Assembly (NCBI GenBank): GCA_009772935.1
Contig: WOUR01000021.1
Span: forward strand, 1-64,000
DNA length: 64,000 bases
Reading direction: 5' to 3'
DNA from: Rhodospirillaceae bacterium
GTDB lineage: Bacteria > Pseudomonadota > Alphaproteobacteria > Reyranellales > Reyranellaceae
Shown: positions 53,651 through 62,690 of the stretch, piece by piece
Numbering within the stretch: position 1 is the stretch's first letter
Layout: every line of letters starts with the position of its first letter
Notes under the pieces: generated by a model
Database searches by the model: none
What the model was told of the DNA's origin: nothing
What the model saw: only the letters and a program-made list of their open reading frames with translations
Made by a program: the position numbers and the translations under genes

Positions 53651-53786
53651 GTGCGTCGTCTATAAATCCAGCCGGGCCTTTTGCGGTATCTCGTCGGGGC
53701 CAAGGCTGTCGCAACATTCGAGGAAGTCAAGACATTCTGCTATGAGCATGCAAGGTGTCCGCCCCGGGCCGCCGGGAGGAGTGCAC

Positions 53787-54731
53787 GTGAACGGCCGTCA
53801 TCGCTACCTCGTCTATGGCCTCGTGATCGAGAGCGAGTTGCCGCTGACGTCGGTGCACGAAGCGGCGAGCGGCGACGGCTGTGCCGACGTCACGCTCCTC
53901 GCCGGATCGCCCGACTATTTCCGGGCCATCGTCCCCGGCGGCGCCTGCGATCCCGAGGACTGGATCGAACATGTCGTTCTCGACGACGGCAGCGTCTACA
54001 TGAAGTCCAGCGATGTCTTCGAGGCGACGATCTCGGCGGATGGCCGGACCGCCGTCTGCCGCATGCAGGGCGACGTCGAGCAGCGGGCCTTCGAAGCCAA
54101 CCTCCTGAACTTCGTCGTCAGCGCGTCGCTCACCTTGCAGGGCGAGGAGACGCTTCATGCGACCGTACTCGAGATGGAAGGCCGCGCTGTCGGACTGCTG
54201 GGCCAGAGTGGCGCCGGCAAGTCGACGCTCGCGGCCTACCTGATCAGCCGCGGCGCCGACCTGATCACCGACGACATGCTGCGCATGAGCTTCGCCGGTG
54301 ACACGATCCTGGCGTATCCCGGCCCCTATCGGCTGAAGCTGCTCGGCCAGCCCGCCATCGGTTTCCTGCCGGATGCCGTCGCCGACGGACATTTCAACGC
54401 GCTGAGCGGAAAGATCATGGTCCGGCCGCGCCCCGATCTGCGCCGCCACCGTGCGCCAACGCGGCTCGCCGCATTGTTCCATCTTGGCGCCCCCGATGAC
54501 GACACGATCACTGAGGTCTCGAGCGCCCGCCTGAACGGCCTGGAACTCGCGCGGACCCTGATGTCGTCGGCGATGGACACGCGGTACGCAGGCAGCAGCC
54601 GCATGGAGCACCAGATGCGCTTCGTCGCCCGCGTGGCGGATCTGCTGCCCGTCCACGCACTGCGCTATCCGCGGACCGTCGCGGCGCTCGACGGTGTCGC
54701 CCGCGAAATCCGCCGGATCATCGGACCGTGA
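53787..54731 (+). CDS. HPr-kinase-like peptide kinase of the lasso cluster (K)
   Basis: About 314 residues from GTG 53787, chosen because GGGAGGA sits six bases before it and homologues begin just there (RHRYLVYGLVIESELPL); ATG 53742 is an alternative. The kinase core has P-loop GQSGAGKST (about residues 139-147) and the Asp pair ITDDM (about 160-164), as in HPr kinase/phosphorylase C-terminal domains. The N-terminal half (about 10-120) is the beta-rich domain of lasso-cluster kinases. Such kinases phosphorylate the C-terminal Ser of precursor peptides in the paeninodin group. Its stop overlaps the next GTG (GTGA). Confidence 0.88.
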   Translation: MNGRHRYLVYGLVIESELPLTSVHEAASGDGCADVTLLAGSPDYFRAIVPGGACDPEDWIEHVVLDDGSVYMKSSDVFEATISADGRTAVCRMQGDVEQRAFEANLLNFVVSASLTLQGEETLHATVLEMEGRAVGLLGQSGAGKSTLAAYLISRGADLITDDMLRMSFAGDTILAYPGPYRLKLLGQPAIGFLPDAVADGHFNALSGKIMVRPRPDLRRHRAPTRLAALFHLGAPDDDTITEVSSARLNGLELARTLMSSAMDTRYAGSSRMEHQMRFVARVADLLPVHALRYPRTVAALDGVAREIRRIIGP

Positions 54732-55156
54732 ACCCGCTGGCCGCGTTCCTCGCCCTGCCGGGAAGCGACCGCCTGCTGCTGGTCAGGGCCGCCGCGACTC
54801 TGGTCGCCGTGCGCTGCGCCTTGCACCTCGTGTCGATCGAGCGGCTGCGCGCCTGGGCCGGCCATCTCCACGAAAGCAATCGGCCTGCCGACCGCATCAT
54901 CTGGTCGGTCCGGACCGCCGCCCGTCGCGTCCCCGGCGCCACATGCCTTTCCTCGGCCCTCGCACTCCAGCGCCTGCTGTCGTCGGCCGGCCACCCGTCA
55001 CAAGTCCACATCGGCGTTGCCCGCGACGCCTCCGGCTTCATGGCCCACGCGTGGCTCGTCCACGACGGTGTCGTGGTGATCGGCGAAGAAGAGCACGAAC
55101 GCTACGCCCAGCTCACGGCATGGGACGCGGGCAAGACGTTGGGCTCGTCGGGCTAG
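54728..55156 (+). CDS. Transglutaminase-like leader peptidase (lasso B2)
   Basis: A 142-residue protease of the lasso B2 (PF13471) type. The catalytic triad is visible: Cys73 in GATCLSSALAL, His107 in FMAHAWL, Asp113 in VHDG. N-terminal helices (residues 1-60) are typical. It cleaves the leader after RRE-mediated delivery. GTG start overlaps the kinase stop; stop shares a base with the cyclase GTG. Split B1/B2 architecture matches lasso clusters with a separate leader-binding protein. Confidence 0.9.
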   Translation: MNPLAAFLALPGSDRLLLVRAAATLVAVRCALHLVSIERLRAWAGHLHESNRPADRIIWSVRTAARRVPGATCLSSALALQRLLSSAGHPSQVHIGVARDASGFMAHAWLVHDGVVVIGEEEHERYAQLTAWDAGKTLGSSG

Positions 55157-56889
55157 TGTTCGCGGCGCTCCTCAATGTCAGGGACGAGCCGATCGACTTG
55201 CGGCAGCTCCCGCCCGGCTTCGAAATCGTCGGCCGTGCCCGACGTGCTGCCCTCACCGCCGGGCCGGACAGCACGTCGGCCGCGCTGGCCGGGCGCTACT
55301 GGACCGTGGGCCGCTTCCGCCTCGACGCACGGCACGAACTCCGCGCCCGACTCGGCCCGTCCGCCGCTTCGGGGTCCGATGCGATGCTGTGCCTGCTGGC
55401 CTACGCGAAATGGGGCGAGTCCTTCACGGACTTCCTGGCCGGCGATTTCGCCTTCGTCCTGTGGGACGACGGTGCGCAGTGCCTGCTCGGCGTGCGCGAC
55501 CAGATGGGCGTGCACACCCTGTTCCATTCGAGGACTGCGGACGCCTGGCTCGTCGCCGATTCGCTCGACTGGATCGCCGGACGAGTGCCGGCCAGCGAAG
55601 CGCTCGACGACTACTGGATCGCCGACTTCCTGGTCCTCGGCATGGCGCGCGAGTTCGAGCGCACCGTCTATCGCGACATCAAGCGGCTCGCGCCGGCGCA
55701 TCTGATGAAACTCGGCGAGGGCGGTCTTTCGCTGCGCCGGTACTGGCGGCTCGATATCCCCGAACCGGTCTACCTGCCCCGGGCCGAAGCCTATTGCGAG
55801 CGCTTTCGCGAGCTGCTGTCGCGTGCGGTGGCGGACCGGCTGCCCGCAGGCAGGGTGGGCATCGCGATGAGCGGCGGCCTCGATTCGACGACCCTGGCGG
55901 CGACCGCGGTCGACGTGACCGGCGATCCGTCACAAATCGTCGCGGAGTGCGAGCACTACGAACGGCTGATGCACATAAGGGAGGATCACTACGCCTCTCT
56001 CGCGGCAGGCCATATCGGAATCGAATTGCGCATCCGGCCGGCCGACGACATCGCCTACGACCCGCAGTGGCGCGCGCGGGAACTGCGGTCCCCCGAACCC
56101 ATGACGGCGCTGATCAATGCCCACGACATGCAACGCGTCGCGCGCGAGATGGGTGCGGCCGCCGCCGTCTGGCTGGACGGGGAAGGTCCGGACAATGCGC
56201 TCGTCCTCGAGCGGGATGCCTATCTCGGATGGCTGCGTCGGCAGCGCTCCTGGCGACGGCTGGCGCAGGCGTTGGTCGGATACAGCGCGGCCAAGGGCCT
56301 CGCTGGCTGGGCGCAGACGATCGGCCGCCACACCGGACTGCAACGTGAGGCGGAGTTGGAGCCATTCGACACGCTGCCGCGCTGGCTTCGGCGCGACTTC
56401 GCCGAGCGGCTGGCCCTGCCTGAACGGCAGGAATCGCTCGGCACGGGTGGTGACATGTCGCATCCCTGGCATCCGGCCTCGATCGGCTCGTTCACCAGCC
56501 CGATCTGGCAAAGCCACTTCGACGTCCGTTCCTTCGAAGGAACGCTTGGCGGTTTCGAATGGCGCTATCCCTATCTCGACCTCCGGGTCCTCCAATTCAT
56601 GTTGTCGGTTCCGCCGGTTCCCTGGGGCTGGAAGAAGCGGCTGATCCGCGAGGCCATGCGCGGCCGGCTGCCCCCGGAAGTGCTGGCCCGCCGGAAGACC
56701 CCGCTGGACTGCTATCCGGAAGTGGCGACGATCCGGGAAGTCGGCGTGCCGGTCCTGCCGGAGGGGCACCGGATCGCCCGCTACGTAGACCCGCGATTCC
56801 TGCCCGATCTCGGCGCCTCCGATCCCGATCTGGCGGTGTCCCTCAACGCCCATGCGCTGGACCACTGGCTCGCGCACCAACGCCAATGA
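55156..56889 (+). CDS. Asparagine synthase-like lasso cyclase (C)
   Basis: A 577-residue asparagine-synthetase-B-type enzyme from GTG 55156 (an upstream ATG at 55123 is possible). The N-terminal glutaminase-like domain (about residues 10-175) lacks a catalytic Cys at position 2, as in lasso cyclases. The C-terminal synthetase domain has the ATP pyrophosphatase loop MSGGLDSTT (about residues 238-246). In lasso clusters this enzyme activates the Asp/Glu side chain as an AMP ester and closes the macrolactam. Directly downstream of the B2 protease gene. Confidence 0.92.
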   Translation: MFAALLNVRDEPIDLRQLPPGFEIVGRARRAALTAGPDSTSAALAGRYWTVGRFRLDARHELRARLGPSAASGSDAMLCLLAYAKWGESFTDFLAGDFAFVLWDDGAQCLLGVRDQMGVHTLFHSRTADAWLVADSLDWIAGRVPASEALDDYWIADFLVLGMAREFERTVYRDIKRLAPAHLMKLGEGGLSLRRYWRLDIPEPVYLPRAEAYCERFRELLSRAVADRLPAGRVGIAMSGGLDSTTLAATAVDVTGDPSQIVAECEHYERLMHIREDHYASLAAGHIGIELRIRPADDIAYDPQWRARELRSPEPMTALINAHDMQRVAREMGAAAAVWLDGEGPDNALVLERDAYLGWLRRQRSWRRLAQALVGYSAAKGLAGWAQTIGRHTGLQREAELEPFDTLPRWLRRDFAERLALPERQESLGTGGDMSHPWHPASIGSFTSPIWQSHFDVRSFEGTLGGFEWRYPYLDLRVLQFMLSVPPVPWGWKKRLIREAMRGRLPPEVLARRKTPLDCYPEVATIREVGVPVLPEGHRIARYVDPRFLPDLGASDPDLAVSLNAHALDHWLAHQRQ

Positions 56890-56973
56890 GACGGCAAAAT
56901 CAACGGCTTATCGCATTTGCTCCGCAAGAAATCTGTTGTTACCCTTTGCCTCGGCATCCTTGGGTCCATCGGC

Positions 56974-57252
56974 ATGAACGGGTCTCCCCTGCTCTACAAG
57001 AAATCGGCGCGGCAGGTTTCCTGCAAGATCAACGACGAAGTCGCGATCCTGGATCTGGACCGGGCGATCTACTTCGGCCTCCAGGGCGCAGGCGTCCACA
57101 TCTGGGATTCGCTCGAGCAGCCCCGGTCGGTGGATGATCTTTGCGCTTCGGTGATGGCTGAATTCGAGGTATCGGAAGCAGCTTGCCAGGCGGACGTTGT
57201 GCAAATACTCGGAAGCCTCGAGGCCGAAGGCCTCATTGAAGCGACCCGATAG
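56974..57252 (+). CDS. PqqD-like leader-recognition protein (lasso B1, RRE)
   Basis: A 92-residue winged-helix PqqD/RRE protein from ATG 56974 (an upstream TTG at 56917 would add an unlikely 19-residue extension). Pattern: LYKKSARQVSCKINDEVAILDLDRAIYFGL, GAGVHIWDSLEQPRSVDDL and a C-terminal helix. This domain binds the leader peptide and presents it to B2 and C. Lies 84 bp after the cyclase; 30 bp before the precursor. Confidence 0.88.
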   Translation: MNGSPLLYKKSARQVSCKINDEVAILDLDRAIYFGLQGAGVHIWDSLEQPRSVDDLCASVMAEFEVSEAACQADVVQILGSLEAEGLIEATR

Positions 57253-57282
57253 AAGAGCCTCGTGAGGGTGAAAGGCTGATCC

Positions 57283-57498
57283 ATGACGGACGAACCGATG
57301 CAGACGGGCGAAGAAGCCTCGGCGCTTTCGCCTGCTTCCGCCAAGAAACCATATGAGCGCCCCGTTCTCACCAAGCTGGGCGCCCTGCGAGACGTGACGC
57401 TGACCATATGGACGTCCAAAGGCAACCGCGATGGCCGCAAGAACCGCAACACCGGCCGCGGCGGGATGAATGGCCTGTCCCGGGACGCCAATTCCTGA
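57283..57498 (+). CDS. Lasso-type RiPP precursor peptide (A)
   Basis: A 71-residue precursor. Residues 24-39 are the lasso leader recognition motif: YERPVLTKLGALRDVT (Y-x2-P-x-L-x3-G-x5-T). The canonical cut would follow Leu40, leaving TIWTSKGNRD as the core start. The rest of the core is very basic and Gly/Asn-rich and ends in Ser71. After the motif the only acidic residues are Asp50 and Asp68, so Asp50 is the likely ring acceptor. The mature boundary is uncertain (see findings). Between B1 and the nucleotidyltransferase gene. Confidence 0.85.
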   Translation: MTDEPMQTGEEASALSPASAKKPYERPVLTKLGALRDVTLTIWTSKGNRDGRKNRNTGRGGMNGLSRDANS

Positions 57499-57516
57499 AC
57501 CGCCCGCCTCGACGGC

Positions 57517-58671
57517 GTGAACGCCGGTGTCGAGGTGACGCCGGAGTTTCAGTTCCTTTGTCTTGCAGCACGGCCGCAGCCGGATTGGACGCGTCTGAGG
57601 GAATTGCTGCGCAAGGGCATCGATCATCGGGCCCTGATACGCCTCGCCGCAGGCCACGGCGTTCGGCCCTCCCTTTTGGACTGCCTCGGCGAGCTCTCGT
57701 GGGAAACCGTGCCGGGTGACGCAAAGGCCGATCTCGAGCATTTTCGCCAGAGCCACCTGCTGAAATCCCTGACGCTGGCAGGTGAACTGCACCGCCTGGC
57801 GGCTTCGCTGTCCGACCGCTCGATCCCCTTCGTCGCCTTCAAGGGACCGACCCTGGCCCTCGCCCTCTATGGCGGCCTCGCGGGGCGGGAATACAACGAT
57901 GTCGACGTGATCGTGCCGCAGCAACGCATCGACGACGCCGAAGACGTGCTCGGGTCGATGGGGTACGCCAGCCCCCAGGGCGACAGGACGTTCCGGCGCG
58001 CTTTCCTCGCCTCTCAACGACAATACGCCTTCGTTCGGGCCGACGATGGAGCCGCCATCGACCTGCATTGGGGGTTCTGCGGCACACATGTTCCCTTCCC
58101 GGTGGCGCCGGACGAGATCTGGGACGATGCGCCCCTGCTCCCCGTCGGCGGTCGCGACGTGCCGGTCCTGTCCGCCCCGAACCTGGCCCTGCTGCTGGCC
58201 GGGCATGGCACGAAGGAGAACTGGGCCATGCTGAAGTGGGTGGGCGATTTCGCCCGCGTGATCGACCGCCATCGCGCCCTCGACTGGGGGACACTGCATG
58301 CGCGGGCACAGGCCCGGGGTTGCGGCGACGCGGTCCTTCTGGGGTGCGCGATGGCAGAGGCGCTGTTGGATGTCGCCGCTCCGCAGGCGATTGCGTCTCG
58401 CATCTCCGGCAGCGCGCGCGTGCGGAAACGGACCGCGGCGATGGCCGGGACGATGCGGCGGGGCCTGCCGCCACCGGCCCAGGTCGAGCACTTCGCCGAC
58501 CTTCTCCTGTGCGACCGGCCGATCGACCGGGTCCGCGGAGCGCTGAAGCTGGTTTTCACCCCGACGGCGGGCGACTACGAGGCGATGAGACTCCCGCCCG
58601 CTCTCTGGAGCGCCTACTATGCGAGCCGCCCCTGCCGGCTCGTCTTCAGAACCGCCGCCCGCCGTGCCTGA
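57517..58671 (+). CDS. Nucleotidyltransferase-family tailoring protein (N) of lasso cluster
   Basis: A 384-residue protein of the PF14907-type nucleotidyltransferase family, GTG start 57517, 18 bp after the precursor stop. Core: VAFKGPTLALALYGGLAGREYNDVDVIV, with the NTP-transferase Asp pair (DVDV) at about residues 128-131. Homologues occur in kinase-bearing lasso clusters and, as I recall for pseudomycoidin, act on the phosphorylated C-terminus. Last gene of the cluster. A 164-bp gap follows before the patatin gene. Confidence 0.85.
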   Translation: MNAGVEVTPEFQFLCLAARPQPDWTRLRELLRKGIDHRALIRLAAGHGVRPSLLDCLGELSWETVPGDAKADLEHFRQSHLLKSLTLAGELHRLAASLSDRSIPFVAFKGPTLALALYGGLAGREYNDVDVIVPQQRIDDAEDVLGSMGYASPQGDRTFRRAFLASQRQYAFVRADDGAAIDLHWGFCGTHVPFPVAPDEIWDDAPLLPVGGRDVPVLSAPNLALLLAGHGTKENWAMLKWVGDFARVIDRHRALDWGTLHARAQARGCGDAVLLGCAMAEALLDVAAPQAIASRISGSARVRKRTAAMAGTMRRGLPPPAQVEHFADLLLCDRPIDRVRGALKLVFTPTAGDYEAMRLPPALWSAYYASRPCRLVFRTAARRA

Positions 58672-58835
58672 GTTCCCGCCGGACGGCCTCTGTAATGCCG
58701 CCATAATCAGGAGCCGTTAAGGGTTCGGTCCGAAAATTGCGGAAAACGCGATTGCCGCCACCCGAACGGCACGCCAGAAAGCGTCGCCGTAACGAGGCGG
58801 CCCAAAGAGGAGACTGCGCGATCAATACACAGTCC

Positions 58836-59984
58836 GTGCCCCGCCCCCGCCCTCCCTTCGAACGGATCGCACTCCTGCTGCAGGGCGGCGGCGCCCTTGG
58901 CTCCTACCAGGCCGGCGTCTATCAGGCGCTGGCCGAGGCCAACCTGCATCCCGACTGGGTCGCCGGAATCTCGATCGGCGCCATCAACTCGGCGCTGATC
59001 GCAGGAAATGCGCCGGAGCAGCGTGTCGAGAAGTTGCGCTCCTTCTGGGAGACCATCACCCGGTCGCCGCTGGGCGTGCCGATGATGAAGGGCTTCGACT
59101 TCAGCAGCGACATGGAACGCCAGTTCGCGAACCAGCTCGGCTCGTTCGCGACGCTGATGTTCGGCGCGCCGGAGTTCTTCAAGCCGCGGTTCCCGCCACC
59201 GATCTTCACGCCCGCCGGCAATCCGGGCAATCTCGCCTACTACGACGTCTCGCCGCTCAAGACCTTGCTGGAGCAATTGGTCGACTTCGACCGGATCAAC
59301 GCCAAGGAAATGCGCTTCAGCGTCGGCGCCACCAACGTCAAGACCGGCAATTTCATCTACTTCGACAACGACACCCACACGATCGGTCCGCAGCACGTCA
59401 TCGCCAGCGGCTCGCTGCCGCCGGGCTTCCCCGCGGCCGAAGTGGATGGCGAGTTCTACTGGGACGGCGGCGTCGTCTCGAACACGCCGCTGCAATGGGT
59501 GCTCGACGCCCGCCCCCGCGCCGACACGCTCGCCTTCCAGATCGACCTGTGGAGCGCGCGCGGCGACCTTCCACGCGACATGGTCGAGGTCGACACGCGC
59601 ATGAAGGACATCCGCTACTCCAGCCGCACGCGCGCCGGCACGGACCAGTTCCGCCAGATGCAGGCGCTGCGGCGCGCCACCGCCAAGCTGTTGGCCGACA
59701 TGCCGCCGGAGTTACGGCAGTCTCCCGAGGCCGAACTGGTCGCGCAGGAGGCCGACAGCAAGGTCTACAACATCATCCATACGATCTATCGCGCGCGGAA
59801 GTACGAGGGTTCGTCGAAAGACTACGAGTTCTCGCGCCGCACGATGGAGGAGCACTGGGAATCGGGCTACTCCGACATGACCCGCTCGCTCGAACATCCC
59901 GAGGTCTTGCAGCGTCCGACCAGTCCGGACGGCGTGTTCACTTTCGACCTGGTCCTGCAGGGCCGCAAGGAGCCCCAGAAATGA
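58836..59984 (+). CDS. Patatin-like phospholipase (DUF3734)
   Basis: About 382 residues from GTG 58836; a TTG at 58737 in the same frame gives a longer, basic, low-complexity start that I judged less likely. Motifs: [16 protein letters not shown] (oxyanion hole), GISIGA nucleophile elbow (G-x-S-x-G), and the Asp of the dyad in [15 protein letters not shown]3734 C-terminal domain follows. Overlaps the acetoacetate decarboxylase start (ATGA). Often found with 3-hydroxybutyrate genes, which suggests a role in polyhydroxybutyrate or lipid turnover. Confidence 0.88.
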   Translation: MPRPRPPFERIALLLQGGGALGSYQAGVYQALAEANLHPDWVAGISIGAINSALIAGNAPEQRVEKLRSFWETITRSPLGVPMMKGFDFSSDMERQFANQLGSFATLMFGAPEFFKPRFPPPIFTPAGNPGNLAYYDVSPLKTLLEQLVDFDRINAKEMRFSVGATNVKTGNFIYFDNDTHTIGPQHVIASGSLPPGFPAAEVDGEFYWDGGVVSNTPLQWVLDARPRADTLAFQIDLWSARGDLPRDMVEVDTRMKDIRYSSRTRAGTDQFRQMQALRRATAKLLADMPPELRQSPEAELVAQEADSKVYNIIHTIYRARKYEGSSKDYEFSRRTMEEHWESGYSDMTRSLEHPEVLQRPTSPDGVFTFDLVLQGRKEPQK

Positions 59985-60736
59985 AAATCGATGACGTCCG
60001 CAAGAACGCCTTCGCGATGCCGCTCAACAACCCGAGCTATCCGAAGCCGCCCTACAAATTCTACAATCGTGAATTCGTTGTCATCACCTACCGCACCGAT
60101 CCCGAGGTGCTGCGCGCGCTGGTGCCGGAGCCGCTGGAGGTCGTGGGCGACACGGTGAACTACGAGTTCATCCGCATGCCCGATTCGACGGGCTTCGGCG
60201 ACTACACCGAGACCGGACAGGTCATCCCGGTCCGCTTCAAGGACAAGGACGGCCTGACGCAGGAAGGCGGCTACGTGCACGCCATGTATCTCGACGACAA
60301 TTCGCCGATCGCCGGCGGCCGCGAGATCTGGGGCTTCCCCAAGAAGCTCGCCACGCCGAAGATCAGCCACGAGAACGAGACGCTGGTCTGCACCCTGCAT
60401 TACGGCTCGGTGCTCTGCGTGAGCGCCACCATGGGCTACAAGCATCGCGAGCTCGACCATGCACCGCTGATCAAGGCGCTGGCCAAGCCTGCCTTCATGA
60501 TCAAGATCGTGCCGCACGTCGACTGCACGCCCCGCATCTGCGAACTCGTGCGCTACTACTGCGAGGACGTGACCGTGAAGGGCGCGTGGACCGGCCCGGC
60601 GGCACTCCAGCTCTTCGATCATGCCATGTGCGACGTCTCGCGCCTGCCGGTGCGGGAGGTCGTCTCGGCCAGCCACTATGTCACCGACCTGACGCTGGGC
60701 CTCGGTGAAGTGGTCTTCGACTATCTCTCAAAGTAA
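59981..60736 (+). CDS. adc: Acetoacetate decarboxylase
   Basis: A 251-residue decarboxylase. The Schiff-base Lys is in [15 protein letters not shown]; the preceding [16 protein letters not shown] and the Glu/Arg in the vicinity are standard. Converts acetoacetate to acetone and CO2. Sits between the patatin gene (4-bp overlap) and 3-hydroxybutyrate dehydrogenase, so the three form a ketone-body module. Confidence 0.93.
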   Translation: MKIDDVRKNAFAMPLNNPSYPKPPYKFYNREFVVITYRTDPEVLRALVPEPLEVVGDTVNYEFIRMPDSTGFGDYTETGQVIPVRFKDKDGLTQEGGYVHAMYLDDNSPIAGGREIWGFPKKLATPKISHENETLVCTLHYGSVLCVSATMGYKHRELDHAPLIKALAKPAFMIKIVPHVDCTPRICELVRYYCEDVTVKGAWTGPAALQLFDHAMCDVSRLPVREVVSASHYVTDLTLGLGEVVFDYLSK

Positions 60737-60758
60737 CCGGCACAGAGAAGGATCAGCC

Positions 60759-61541
60759 ATGTCGCGTTTCACGGGAAGAATTGCCATCGTCACCGGCGCC
60801 GCCTCGGGCATCGGCAAGGAAATCGCACTGCGTCTCGCCGCCGAAGGCGGGACGCCGGTCATTGCCGACCTCAATCTCGACGCCGCCACCGCGACCGCCG
60901 ACGAGATCAAGGCCAAGGGTGGCGACGCCTTCGCCGTCGCCATGAACGTCACCGACGAGGCTCAGGTCGAGAAGGGTGTCGCCGACACCATCGCCAAGTA
61001 CGGCAAGATCGACATCCTGGTCAGCAACGCCGGCATCCAGATCGTGAAGCCGCTGGTCGACTTCCCCTTCGCCGACTGGAAGAAACTGCTGTCGATCCAT
61101 CTCGACGGCGCCTTCCTCACAACCAGGGCCTGCCTCAAGCACATGTACAAGGCCAAGTATGGCCGAGTGATCTACATGGGCTCCGTGCATTCCAAGGAAG
61201 CCTCGAAGCTCAAGGCACCCTATGTCACGGCGAAGCACGGCCTGATCGGTCTCAGCAAGGTGTTGGCCAAGGAAGGCGCGGAATACAACGTGGCGTCCAA
61301 CGTCGTGTGCCCGGGCTTCGTGCGCACGCCGCTGGTCGAGAAGCAGATCCCCGAGCAGGCGGCCGAGCTGAAGATCACCGAAGCAGAGGTGATCAAGAAC
61401 GTCATGCTGAAGGACACGATCGACGGACAGTTCACCACGACCGATGACGTGGCCGACGCCGTCCTCTTCTATGCCGCGGCCAAGAGCACCGTGCACAGCG
61501 GCCAGTCTGCCGTGGTCAGCCACGGCTGGTTCATGCAGTGA
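60759..61541 (+). CDS. bdhA: 3-hydroxybutyrate dehydrogenase
   Basis: A 260-residue SDR. NAD motif TGAASGIG (about residues 13-20), Ser in [11 protein letters not shown], catalytic YVTAKHG, and the long C-terminal part with [45 protein letters not shown], which is diagnostic for this family. Oxidises (R)-3-hydroxybutyrate to acetoacetate, the substrate of the upstream decarboxylase. Confidence 0.94.
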   Translation: MSRFTGRIAIVTGAASGIGKEIALRLAAEGGTPVIADLNLDAATATADEIKAKGGDAFAVAMNVTDEAQVEKGVADTIAKYGKIDILVSNAGIQIVKPLVDFPFADWKKLLSIHLDGAFLTTRACLKHMYKAKYGRVIYMGSVHSKEASKLKAPYVTAKHGLIGLSKVLAKEGAEYNVASNVVCPGFVRTPLVEKQIPEQAAELKITEAEVIKNVMLKDTIDGQFTTTDDVADAVLFYAAAKSTVHSGQSAVVSHGWFMQ

Positions 61542-61573
61542 GCGTGTTCGTGCAGTAGACCTGCCGAACTGTT

Positions 61574-61597
61574 GCCCCGCGGCCACGGTCGCGGGGC
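61574..61597 (+). terminator. GC-rich hairpin after bdhA
   Basis: GCCCCGCG... pairs with CGCGGGGC around a short loop (61574-61597), 33 bp after bdhA. No T-tract follows, so it may be a Rho-dependent or mRNA-stabilising stem. Position and strength fit transcript end or ompA leader. Confidence 0.4.
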
Positions 61598-61704
61598 GAG
61601 CGCCGTCGGGTTCCCTGGGAAGGCAACTTAATCCCCGCAACCCTCGTTGGTCAGGCGTGCGTCCGTCAGCCCGGACGCTGTCACCCAACGAGGGATTATT
61701 GAAA

Positions 61705-62664
61705 ATGAAAAAGGCACTTCTCGCTGCTGCAGCATTGATGGCTGTTCCCATGGCCGCCAACGCGCAGTCGATGTGGAGTCCCGGCCCGTCCAACCCCGGC
61801 ATCTACATCGGTGGTGAAGGCGGCCTGAACTGGCTGCTGAACAACAACAACTACAACATGGACCTCGGTTTCGCGGCCGGCGGCTTCGTCGGTTACGACT
61901 TCGTCGGTCCCAGGGTCGAGCTGGAGGGCGTGTTCCGGTCCAATAACGGTCGCGGTACCGCCAACTTCGGCAACATCTTCAGCAACACCAGCGGCCGCAT
62001 CGAGCAGCTCGCGATCATGGCCAACCTGCTCTACGACTTCATCCCCGGCGCGACGATCACCCCGTATATCGGCGCCGGCGCTGGCGTCGCCTTCGCCGAC
62101 TCGTCGATCAACGGCTGCTCGATGTGCAGCACCCAGTTCGCCTACCAGGGCATCATCGGCCTGGGCTGGAACGTCGACCAGAACTTCCGCGTGAACCTCG
62201 ACGGCCGCTACTACGGCACGACGAACCCGGGCATGTACCAGAACAACAACATCACCACGATGTTGAGCGTCGCCTACAAGTTCGGCGGGCCGGCCGCGGC
62301 CCCGCCGCCGCCGCCGGCGGCCGCGCCGGTCACCCCGCCCTCGTTCATGGTGTTCTTCGACTGGGATCGCGCGAACCTGAGCGACCAGGCGCTGACCACC
62401 ATCCGCCAGGCCGCCTCGGCCTACAAGCAAAAGGGCAACGCCCGCATTACCGCGACCGGCCACACCGACACGTCGGGCTCTGAGAGCTACAACATGGCGC
62501 TGTCGCTGCGTCGCGCCAACGCCGTCAAGGACGCGCTGGTCCGCGAGGGCGTGCCGGCGACCAACATCGCCGTCCTCGGCCGCGGCGAGCAGGGCCTGCT
62601 GGTGCAGACCGGCCCAAACGTCCGCGAGCCGCAGAACCGCCGCGTCGAGATCGTGATCCAGTAA
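61705..62664 (+). CDS. OmpA family outer-membrane beta-barrel protein with peptidoglycan-binding domain
   Basis: A 319-residue protein from ATG 61705. Signal peptide MKKALLAAAALMAVPMAANAQ, then an eight-strand barrel (about residues 25-195) opening with GIYIGGEGGLNWLL and closing with SVAYKFGG. A Pro/Ala linker (about 197-213) joins it to an OmpA C-terminal domain with FFDWDRANLS, TGHTDTSGSESYN and LSLRRANAVKDALV plus the closing QNRRVEIVIQ. Links outer membrane to peptidoglycan. A strong terminator follows. Confidence 0.93.
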   Translation: MKKALLAAAALMAVPMAANAQSMWSPGPSNPGIYIGGEGGLNWLLNNNNYNMDLGFAAGGFVGYDFVGPRVELEGVFRSNNGRGTANFGNIFSNTSGRIEQLAIMANLLYDFIPGATITPYIGAGAGVAFADSSINGCSMCSTQFAYQGIIGLGWNVDQNFRVNLDGRYYGTTNPGMYQNNNITTMLSVAYKFGGPAAAPPPPPAAAPVTPPSFMVFFDWDRANLSDQALTTIRQAASAYKQKGNARITATGHTDTSGSESYNMALSLRRANAVKDALVREGVPATNIAVLGRGEQGLLVQTGPNVREPQNRRVEIVIQ

Positions 62665-62690
62665 TCCCGGATCCGCATCGCAAAGGCACG

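Noticed and set aside
53742..53786. ATG 53742 as the kinase start
   Set aside because: No ribosome site; GTG 53787 has GGGAGGA at ideal distance and fits the homologous N-terminus, though the ATG is not excluded.
57408..57719. Alternative frame across the precursor gene and the nucleotidyltransferase start
   Set aside because: Arg/Pro-rich shadow; the leader motif in the other frame is decisive.
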